Assembly (NCBI GenBank): GCA_902797565.1
Contig: CADBTO010000371.1
Span: forward strand, 1 to 12,314
Length of the DNA stretch: 12,314 nucleotides
Direction of reading: 5' to 3'
Origin: an uncultured Lachnospiraceae bacterium
GTDB taxonomy: Bacteria; Bacillota; Clostridia; Lachnospirales; Lachnospiraceae
The stretch's first letter is position 1. Each line of letters begins with the position of its first letter. Positions 6,561 through 12,314 of this stretch are shown here, piece after piece. The translations under genes were made by a program, and so were the position numbers. The notes under the pieces are model-generated. The model was not told the origin of the DNA. It was given only the letters and a program-made list of their open reading frames with translations, and did no database searches.

Positions 6561-6589
6561 AGTCTAGCATATCTTGGGATGGATTGCAA
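6561..6589 (-). promoter_or_regulatory. Candidate sigma-A promoter for the FtsH-like/DUF4869 unit
   Basis: Reading the minus strand: TTGCAA, a 17-nt spacer, then TAGACT preceded by TGC (an extended -10 element). Both hexamers match the consensus at four of six positions. The -10 lies 66 nt before the first ATG of the FtsH-like gene. This is sequence matching only. Confidence 0.45.
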
Positions 6590-6630
6590 GCCAGGCCTGG
6601 TATTTGCCGTCCGCTAATTCGTGTTTCCTG

Positions 6631-6659
6631 TTGACTTGCTGCGAAAAGTATGAGAAAAT
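6631..6659 (+). promoter_or_regulatory. Candidate sigma-A promoter for the GNAT gene
   Basis: TTGACT and GAAAAT with 17 nt between them; the -35 matches five of six consensus positions and the -10 four of six. The -10 ends 29 nt before the ATG at 6689. It lies back to back with the candidate promoter of the minus-strand unit. Confidence 0.45.
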
Positions 6660-6676
6660 AACAGAAATGAAAAATG

Positions 6677-6682
6677 AGGAGG
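6677..6682 (+). promoter_or_regulatory. Ribosome binding site of the GNAT gene
   Basis: A perfect AGGAGG, 6 nt before the ATG at 6689. It fixes that start and rules out the in-frame ATG at 6674, which lies upstream of it. Confidence 0.8.
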
Positions 6683-6688
6683 AACAAG

Positions 6689-7567
6689 ATGAACGAGGAA
6701 CAATACCAGATCTTCCTGGTACCATCGGAACTGGTGCCGGTTTTTTCAAAGGCGGTTCCGCCGGAAGTGGCTGCGCGGGAGCCGGTATATTTTGGCGCAG
6801 AAGAGACCGGGACGAACACGGTGGCGGGCGTGCTGGCACTGGACAGTGTCCGGGATGGATGGGAGATCCTGTATATCGAAGTGTTTGCTGATCATCGCAG
6901 GAAAGGCATTGGACAGCAGCTGGCTGCATGTGCCGCGGATTATGCGCGGGCGATGCTGGTGGAAACGCTGTATGCTTCGTATACCTCCTTTCCGGAAGAA
7001 GGAAAGGCGCTCTCCCGCTTTTTTGAATCGGCAGGTTTTGAGGAAGAGGCATCCGGCGAGATCCGGCGCTGCCGGCTGGAGCATATTTCAGATGAGATCC
7101 TGCGTCGGCCGGTTCGGGGTGGGAGCCATCAGGTGATTCCGCTTAAGATGGCAAGTTCCGGAAAATGGCTTGCGCTGGCGCAGCTGATTGAAGAACGTGC
7201 AGCTGCAGATGAAAACCCGGAAGGGAATGTCTATCTGCGTCTGGATAGAATGGATGACTTTGATCTGGAGATTTCCATGCTGAGCCTGGATCTGGAAGGA
7301 CGCCCGGAAGGATGCGTGCTGGCAAGGCCATTCCATGCAGATGGCTATCTGCTTTCGTACCTGTTTTCCGTTGGCGGCGCGCAGGCACCGTTCATCCTTC
7401 AGGGTATGATTTCTGAGGCATATCATATGCTCCTGGAACGCACGGGCAGGAAGGGCTGGCTTTATGCGGATGTGCAGAACCGCATAGCTGCAGATCTTAT
7501 GTCCCGTGTTTCATCCGGGCAGGATATGCTGTATGCGAAGTCGATCGATATGATGCGCCTGGTATAA
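6689..7567 (+). CDS. Tandem-GNAT family acetyltransferase
   Basis: A 292-residue protein, the only plus-strand gene in the window. The N-terminal half is a GNAT domain with acetyl-CoA motif A: LYIEVFADHRRKGIGQQL (61-78), where R70..G73-I-G75 is the pyrophosphate-binding loop. An FFESAGFEEE segment (111-120) is the usual motif-B end. Residues about 148-292 look like a second GNAT-like domain: a WLALAQLIEE helix (160-169), a GCVLARP strand (208-214), and the ADVQNRIAADLM region (260-271). Its own acetyl-CoA loop is poorly preserved, so it may serve substrate binding or dimerisation. Established for the family: transfer of acetyl from acetyl-CoA to an amine; the substrate here is unknown. It has its own likely promoter and converges on the radical SAM gene, with a hairpin between the two. 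Confidence 0.87.
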   Translation: MNEEQYQIFLVPSELVPVFSKAVPPEVAAREPVYFGAEETGTNTVAGVLALDSVRDGWEILYIEVFADHRRKGIGQQLAACAADYARAMLVETLYASYTSFPEEGKALSRFFESAGFEEEASGEIRRCRLEHISDEILRRPVRGGSHQVIPLKMASSGKWLALAQLIEERAAADENPEGNVYLRLDRMDDFDLEISMLSLDLEGRPEGCVLARPFHADGYLLSYLFSVGGAQAPFILQGMISEAYHMLLERTGRKGWLYADVQNRIAADLMSRVSSGQDMLYAKSIDMMRLV

Positions 7568-7595
7568 GGCATTTGGTATAAGACGTGTCTGGAAG

Positions 7596-7639
7596 CGGGC
7601 CTTGCCCTACGCGTGATGCCACGCATAGGGCAAAGCCCG
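7596..7639. terminator. Long hairpin between convergent genes, probable bidirectional terminator
   Basis: Arms at 7596-7613 and 7622-7639 pair over 18 positions with two mismatches, around an 8-nt loop. It sits 28 nt after the GNAT stop and directly against the stop codon of the radical SAM gene. On the plus strand it is followed by TTATT; on the minus strand the tail is only weakly T-rich. Confidence 0.65.
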
Positions 7640-9520
7640 TTATTCCATGCATACCCCGACGCCAAACTTTCTGCATCCGCATCCGGAGCAGCCTGCACGG
7701 CAGTTCGGCGTGACAAGGCCTGCCCGCGCCCTCTCCCACTCGCGGGTCAGGAATGCCTTGGAAACACCGGCATCAATGAAGTCCCATGGCAGAATTTCGT
7801 CCGTGCTTCGCTCGCGCAGAGTGTAGAAGTCCGGGTTAATGCCGGTTTCCGCAAAGGCGGCGAGCCATTTTCCATAATCGAAATATTCGTTCCAGGCGTC
7901 GAAGACGCAGCCGCTCTGGTATGCGGCAAGGATTGCTTTCGAGAGCCGCCGGTCGCCGCGGGCAAGGATGCCTTCGAGGACGGTTACGTCCGGGTGGTGC
8001 CACTGGTAGGACAGGCTCTTGTGGTTCAGCTCTGCATGCATCCGTTCCTTGACGAGTGCTGCCATGGACTTGTATTCCTCCGGTGTATGCATCGGTGCCC
8101 ACTGGAATGGCGTGAAGGGCTTCGGCACGAAAAACGAAGTCGAGATATTGACATTGCATCTGCCCTGCCGTTCTTGCTTTGGTACGGTATCATAATAACA
8201 CATTGCCACTTCATCTGCAAGATCCGGGATTGCCAGGCGGTCTTCCTCTGTCTCGAAGGGCAGCCCCAGCATGAAATACAGCTTGACCTTCTGCCAGCCC
8301 CCACGGAACGCGTCTGCGGCCCCGCCGAGGATATCTTCTTTTGTCAGCCCTTTGTTGATGACATTCCGCATTCGCTGGGAACCAGCCTCCGGCGCAAAGG
8401 TCAGGGAGGATTTCTTGATATCCTGCACCTTTTCCATAACGTCCAGGGAAAAGGCGTCGATACGCAGCGAGGGCAGGGAAATATTGACCTTGCGCCGCTT
8501 GCACTCTTCGATCAGGAAGTCCACGAGCTCTGGCAGCTGGCTGTAATCGCTGGAACTCAGTGAGGAAAGCGAAATTTCGTCCTGTCCGGAGGAGTCCAGC
8601 ATATGAATGGCATATTGCTTCAGTACAGAAAGGGATTTCTCACGGTTCGGCCGGTAGACCATACCCGCCTGGCAGAAGCGGCAGCCGCGGATGCAGCCGC
8701 GCATAATTTCCAGCACGGCGCGGTCCTGGGTGACGCGGATAAAGGGAACGATGGGCTTTTCCGGATAGGGGGCATGGTCGAGATCCAGATCCACCTGCCG
8801 CTGGATCCGTTCCGGGATGCCTGCCCGTTTCGGGGCAAAAGAAGAAATCGTGCCATCTTCTGCATAACATACGTCATAGAGAGATGGAACATAGATGCCT
8901 GGAATCCCTGCGGCGGCAAGAAGGAAGTCTGCTCTGGTATAGGAGCCGCCCCGTTTCATTTCCAGATAGAGGTCAAACAGCGCGTCGAACTGCGTTTCGC
9001 CTTCCCCGATATAGAACAGGTCGAAAAAGTCCGCAATCGGTTCCGGGTTGTAGGTGCAGGGACCGCCGCCGATGACCAGCGGGTCGTCCTCTGTGCGCTG
9101 GGCAGCAAAAAATGGGATGCCGGAGAGATCCAGAACCTGCAGGATGTTTGTATAGCACATTTCATATTGCAGGGTGATGCCCAGGAAATCAAAGTCCCGG
9201 ATGTCGCTCTGGGTTTCCAGGGAAAACAGGGGGATGCCTGTTTCTTTCATGATCTGCATCAGGTCCGTCCAGGGGGAGAACACACGTTCACAGTAGACGT
9301 CTTCCCGCCGGTTGAACATCTCGTAGAGGATCTGGATTCCCAGATGGGACATGCCGATTTCGTACACGTCCGGGAAGCAGAAGGCAAAACGGATGTCCAC
9401 AGATGCCGGATCCTTGACGGTCATGTTTGTTTCGGAACCAATATAGCGGGCGGATTTCTCCACCCGCATCAGGATATCGTCTTTTAATGCCAACGTTTTT
9501 CTCGTCAGGGTTTTGTTCAT
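7640..9520 (-). CDS. TIGR03960 family B12-binding radical SAM protein
   Basis: A 626-residue protein. The N-terminal part (about 40-185) has the features of a B12-binding-like domain: FCFPDVYEIGMSHLGIQIL (48-66), DFLGITLQYE (111-120) and VIGGGPCTYNPEP (149-161). The radical SAM core follows: IMRGCIRGCRFCQAG (272-286), with the CX3CX2C cluster cysteines C276, C280 and C283. The C-terminal tail has CRAGCSGCGC near 606-615, perhaps a second metal site. Length and layout fit the TIGR03960 family, whose reaction is not established. Its usual partner, TIGR03936, lies elsewhere in the window (2903-3718). The start has AAGGAG 7 nt upstream, overlapping the hisIE stop region; only 14 nt separate the two genes, so it is probably the last gene of the his operon here. 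Confidence 0.92.
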   Translation of the reverse strand: MNKTLTRKTLALKDDILMRVEKSARYIGSETNMTVKDPASVDIRFAFCFPDVYEIGMSHLGIQILYEMFNRREDVYCERVFSPWTDLMQIMKETGIPLFSLETQSDIRDFDFLGITLQYEMCYTNILQVLDLSGIPFFAAQRTEDDPLVIGGGPCTYNPEPIADFFDLFYIGEGETQFDALFDLYLEMKRGGSYTRADFLLAAAGIPGIYVPSLYDVCYAEDGTISSFAPKRAGIPERIQRQVDLDLDHAPYPEKPIVPFIRVTQDRAVLEIMRGCIRGCRFCQAGMVYRPNREKSLSVLKQYAIHMLDSSGQDEISLSSLSSSDYSQLPELVDFLIEECKRRKVNISLPSLRIDAFSLDVMEKVQDIKKSSLTFAPEAGSQRMRNVINKGLTKEDILGGAADAFRGGWQKVKLYFMLGLPFETEEDRLAIPDLADEVAMCYYDTVPKQERQGRCNVNISTSFFVPKPFTPFQWAPMHTPEEYKSMAALVKERMHAELNHKSLSYQWHHPDVTVLEGILARGDRRLSKAILAAYQSGCVFDAWNEYFDYGKWLAAFAETGINPDFYTLRERSTDEILPWDFIDAGVSKAFLTREWERARAGLVTPNCRAGCSGCGCRKFGVGVCME

Positions 9521-9534
9521 GGAAAAACTCCTTC

Positions 9535-10815
9535 TTAACGCTGTGCCAGTTCTCTGGTAATATCCTCCCAGCTGACCCCCTTCTCTTCCATCAGCACCAT
9601 CAGGTGGTACAGGAAGTCCGATGCTTCATAAATCAGCTCCTGGGAATCCGGGTTCTTTGCGGCGATGACGATCTCTGTTGCTTCTTCGCCCACTTTTTTC
9701 AGGATCTTGTCCAGCCCCTTGTCAAACAGGTAATTGGTATAACTCCCCTCTTTCGGGTGCTCCTTACGGTCTGCAATAATCGCGGACACGTCTTCGAGTA
9801 CTTTCTGGGGATTCCGCTCAATATATTCTTTTTTGACGATCTCGTTGAAGAAACAGGAACGCGCCCCGGTATGGCAGGCAATGCCGCCAACCTGCGATAC
9901 TTTTGCAAGGATTGTGTCAAAATCACAATCAGCTGTCAAGGATTTGACGTACTGGATATGCCCGCTTGTCATCCCCTTGATCCACTGCTCCTTCCGGCTT
10001 CGGGAATAATAGGTCATCTTCCCGATGCGGATCGTTGTGTTGAACGCTTCCTCATCCATATAGGCGAGCATGAGCACGTCTCCGGTCAGGTAATCCTGTA
10101 CGATGCAGGGCACCAGCCCATCCGGTCCGATTTTCAGGTCCGACCAGGAAAGCTTCGGTTCAAAATTATCCATCTTGATGCCGCGTTCTGAAAGCAGCGC
10201 TTTCAGCTTCATAATATCGGCGGCCTTTTCATTGATGAAGGAACCATAGATGCCCCGGATCCGTTCGGATTTCAAGCGCTCCGTAATCTTCTCCAGGTCA
10301 TAGGTATCCTGGATCATAATATAGGGGACATCCGTCATATTTTCCAGTCCGTCCATCAGTTCCGGGCGCATCAGGATCAATTCGTGGACACACCTGGACA
10401 GATAGCTTTTGGTCTTGAACAGGAAATCCACCGTGTCAATCGATACCAGGATTTTTTCTGCGCCAAACCGCTGCGCTGCTTCCATAACCAAAGACGGCGT
10501 GTTGGTCTTCGCACCGTTTAAGATGACTTCCACGCATCCGGCGTACAGGTATTTTTTTACATCTTCCAGCCGCTTGATATTTCCGCCGGCACAGGTCTTT
10601 ACATCCACCAGACGGTTAATTTCCCGGATGGCAAGGATGTTGGTTTCGTGCTCCTCGTCATCATCAGACAGGTCATAACAGATGATTTTGTCAATGCCGC
10701 TGTCATTGTAGAGCTTTGCCAGTTCCAGCACGTCCAGTTTTTCTGTGGCATCCCGCTGCATCAGTGCTTTTCCGTCTTTGAGGTAGATTGTTCCAACGAT
10801 AATCTTCTGCTCCAT
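9535..10815 (-). CDS. hisIE: HisIE with N-terminal HisF-like domain
   Basis: A 426-residue three-part protein. Residues 1 to about 215 look like a degenerate HisF/HisA barrel (KDGKALMQ at 14-21, [12 protein letters not shown] at 75-86, VSIDTVD at 124-130). Residues about 222-325 are phosphoribosyl-AMP cyclohydrolase HisI, with metal ligands in DCDFD (296-300) and ACHTGARSC (313-321). Residues about 338-426 are phosphoribosyl-ATP pyrophosphatase HisE, with GEEATE (376-381) and [10 protein letters not shown] (396-405). HisI and HisE perform steps 2 and 3 of histidine synthesis. In the HisF-like part the first catalytic Asp (CLD of HisF) is replaced by Tyr, while the second (in SID) is kept, so HisF activity is doubtful. 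Start: AAAGGAG 9 nt before the ATG at 10815; hisB's stop ends 1 nt before it. An extended in-frame start at 10938 lies inside hisB and is rejected. Confidence 0.9.
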   Translation of the reverse strand: MEQKIIVGTIYLKDGKALMQRDATEKLDVLELAKLYNDSGIDKIICYDLSDDDEEHETNILAIREINRLVDVKTCAGGNIKRLEDVKKYLYAGCVEVILNGAKTNTPSLVMEAAQRFGAEKILVSIDTVDFLFKTKSYLSRCVHELILMRPELMDGLENMTDVPYIMIQDTYDLEKITERLKSERIRGIYGSFINEKAADIMKLKALLSERGIKMDNFEPKLSWSDLKIGPDGLVPCIVQDYLTGDVLMLAYMDEEAFNTTIRIGKMTYYSRSRKEQWIKGMTSGHIQYVKSLTADCDFDTILAKVSQVGGIACHTGARSCFFNEIVKKEYIERNPQKVLEDVSAIIADRKEHPKEGSYTNYLFDKGLDKILKKVGEEATEIVIAAKNPDSQELIYEASDFLYHLMVLMEEKGVSWEDITRELAQR

Positions 10816-10816
10816 C

Positions 10817-11419
10817 TTATAGGGCTCCTTTCGTTGATAATACGCCCTGCACCCTTGGATCAAACGAGACTGCTTCTGCAAGGCTCCGTGCGAATGCCTT
10901 GTGCATCGCCTCGATGATGTGGTGCGCATTGCTGCCATGTTCCAGTTTCAGGTGCAGGTTCATCCGTGCCGAATAAGAAACGGCGTAGAAAAATTCCCGT
11001 ACCATCTCCGTGTCATAGCCCCCCACCCGCTCGCTCGTGAACGCGGCGTCAAACACCAGGTAGGGCCTGCCGGACAGGTCTATGGCACAGAGCACCAGTG
11101 TCTCATCCATGGGAAGCAGGGAAGAGCCATAACGCCGGATGCCTGCTTTGTCTCCGAGTGCCTGGCTGATCGCCTGTCCTAATACAATACCACAATCTTC
11201 GATCGTATGGTGGCAATCGACATGGAGGTCTCCGGTGCATGTCAGGGACAGGTCAAAGCCGCCATGCCGCGCAAAACCATCGAGCATATGGTCGAAAAAG
11301 CCGATGCCCGTATCAAGATTGGCGTGCCCCGTCCCATCCAGATTCAGTTCCAGGGAGATATCCGTTTCTTTTGTTTTCCGTTCCACTTTCGCGATACGGG
11401 GGGTATGCTGTTGTATCAT
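10817..11419 (-). CDS. hisB: Imidazoleglycerol-phosphate dehydratase HisB
   Basis: A 200-residue monofunctional HisB, the usual length for bacteria other than enterics. It dehydrates imidazole glycerol phosphate to imidazole acetol phosphate in histidine synthesis. Manganese-binding histidine motifs are intact: [17 protein letters not shown] (41-57), [10 protein letters not shown] (68-77) and [14 protein letters not shown] (164-177). The C-terminus has the family's VLSTKG. Two Met codons lie close together: AGAGG directly abuts the first ATG (11425) but stands 6 nt before the second (11419), which I therefore prefer; the difference is two residues. The gene follows hisD closely (9 nt from the first ATG) and its stop is 1 nt from the hisIE start. 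No phosphatase domain is fused. Confidence 0.95.
   Translation of the reverse strand: MIQQHTPRIAKVERKTKETDISLELNLDGTGHANLDTGIGFFDHMLDGFARHGGFDLSLTCTGDLHVDCHHTIEDCGIVLGQAISQALGDKAGIRRYGSSLLPMDETLVLCAIDLSGRPYLVFDAAFTSERVGGYDTEMVREFFYAVSYSARMNLHLKLEHGSNAHHIIEAMHKAFARSLAEAVSFDPRVQGVLSTKGAL
10825..10831 (-). promoter_or_regulatory. Ribosome binding site of hisIE, inside the end of hisB
   Basis: Minus-strand AAAGGAG, 9 nt before the ATG at 10815 and still within the last hisB codons. It fixes the hisIE start and shows that the two genes are read together. Confidence 0.7.
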
Positions 11420-11434
11420 ATCCATCCTCTTGTC

Positions 11435-12314
11435 TTACTCGAATCTTACGTGAATCGAATTTGCATGGGCCGTGAGCTGTTCCGCTTTGGCAAAGGTCTC
11501 GATGGTTTCGTGGACTTCTTCTAGCGCTTCCCGCGAATAGGAAATGATGCTGGTTTTTTTGATGAAGTTGTCCACGGAAAGCGCGGAGAAAAACCTTGCT
11601 GTTCCGTTGGTTGGCAGGATGTGGTTCGGGCCTGCATAGTAATCTCCCAGCGGCTCGCTGGAATAGCTGCCCAGGAAAATCGCTCCTGCGTGGCGGATCC
11701 GGGTCATATCTTCAAACGGATTTTTCGTCACGATCTCCAGATGCTCAGAGGCAATCGCATTGACCGTGGAAATGGCTTCTTCCTTGCTGTCTGTCACGAA
11801 AATCCGGCCATAGTTTTCCAGGGATTTCTCCAGGATTGCCCTTCGGGAAAGCTGCGGCAGGAAGCCTTCAATCTCACTGGCGACCTGGTTTGCCAGCGTC
11901 TCATCCGTCGTGACGAGGATGGCAGAGGCAAGTTCATCGTGCTCTGCCTGGGACAGAAGATCCGCCGCCACAAAGCGTGGATTTGCCGTCTCATCTGCCA
12001 GAACCAGGATCTCGCTCGGTCCTGCAATGGAGTCAATGGACACGGTGCCAAAGACCTCTTTTTTGGCCAGAGCGACATAGATATTTCCGGGGCCAACGAT
12101 TTTGTCCACTTTCGGGATCGATTCGGTGCCGTAAGCAAGCGCTGCGATGGCCTGTGCCCCGCCGCATTTGAAAATGACATCCGCGCCGGCTTCTTTCGCA
12201 GCAACGAGTGTCGTGGCAGGGATTTTTCCGTCTGGTCCTGGAGGCGTTGTCATATAGATTTCCGGGACTCCGGCAACCTTGGCAGGAATGATGTTCATCA
12301 GTACCGAGGACGGA
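11435..12314 (-). CDS. hisD: Histidinol dehydrogenase HisD, N-terminus outside the window
   Basis: The C-terminal 292 or so residues of HisD, which oxidises L-histidinol to L-histidine in two NAD-dependent steps. The frame stays open to the window edge: the codons before the first internal ATG read PSSVL, normal HisD sequence, so that ATG is not the start. About 140 N-terminal residues should lie beyond the window. Key residues are visible: Q and H of the zinc site in SQAEHDE, the catalytic Glu-His in ASEHLEI, the zinc Asp in GDYYAGPNH and the last zinc His in [10 protein letters not shown]. The domain is otherwise typical ([16 protein letters not shown]). It is the most upstream gene seen in the his operon; whether hisG precedes it cannot be told. 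Confidence 0.95.
   Translation of the reverse strand, partial: PSSVLMNIIPAKVAGVPEIYMTTPPGPDGKIPATTLVAAKEAGADVIFKCGGAQAIAALAYGTESIPKVDKIVGPGNIYVALAKKEVFGTVSIDSIAGPSEILVLADETANPRFVAADLLSQAEHDELASAILVTTDETLANQVASEIEGFLPQLSRRAILEKSLENYGRIFVTDSKEEAISTVNAIASEHLEIVTKNPFEDMTRIRHAGAIFLGSYSSEPLGDYYAGPNHILPTNGTARFFSALSVDNFIKKTSIISYSREALEEVHETIETFAKAEQLTAHANSIHVRFE

Noticed and set aside
7613..9487. Two long plus-strand open frames opposite the radical SAM gene (about 7613-8563 and 8603-9487)
   Set aside because: These are antisense shadows of a gene with clear motifs; their translations look non-biological.
1..12314. CRISPR arrays, tRNA or rRNA genes, transposase or integrase genes
   Set aside because: I found no regularly spaced repeats, no tRNA-like cloverleaf and no recombinase motif; the only direct repeat is the 22-bp pair.

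Overview
The window looks like a chromosomal segment of a Gram-positive anaerobe of the class Clostridia, most likely a Lachnospiraceae-type gut bacterium. The basis is family content: a hisD-hisB-hisIE run, the TIGR03960/TIGR03936 radical-SAM pair, DUF4869 proteins, strong AGGAGG-type ribosome binding sites and moderate GC. This is an inference; no rRNA or other marker gene is present.

Right part (about 7.6-12.3 kb, minus strand): a tight operon with hisD (cut by the window edge), hisB, and hisIE carrying an extra HisF-like N-terminal domain. It is followed 14 bp later by a B12-binding radical SAM protein (TIGR03960 type). The his genes supply the dehydratase step, the two early ring-opening/pyrophosphohydrolase steps and the last two oxidations of histidine synthesis. 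hisH, hisA, a stand-alone hisF, hisC and hisG are not in the window. A long hairpin at about 7596-7639 separates this operon from a convergent plus-strand gene, a tandem-GNAT acetyltransferase (6689-7567).

Left part (about 0.1-6.5 kb, all minus strand, divergent from the GNAT gene): an apparent long transcription unit behind a plausible promoter near 6561-6589. Order of transcription: a membrane FtsH-like AAA protein with no protease domain; a DUF4869 protein plus a P-loop protein (pair B); the TIGR03936 partner of the radical SAM protein; an MntA-HepT toxin-antitoxin module; an HTH-like protein; and a second, diverged DUF4869 plus P-loop pair (pair A).

The most interesting content is the twice-present two-gene cassette DUF4869 + P-loop protein. 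Each P-loop protein has a compact N-terminal ATPase. By eye, its C-terminal half resembles a TOPRIM-type nuclease fold (TEDSN, GKSN/GNSS, VDGAAFG, PESFE motifs), similar in plan to OLD/DUF4435 proteins. Its function is unknown; a defence or stress role is only a hypothesis. A second notable point is a 22-bp direct repeat flanking the MntA-HepT genes. It carries the stop codon of the TIGR03936 gene and the ribosome binding site and ATG of the HTH gene, which suggests the toxin-antitoxin unit was inserted between two genes that were once adjacent.
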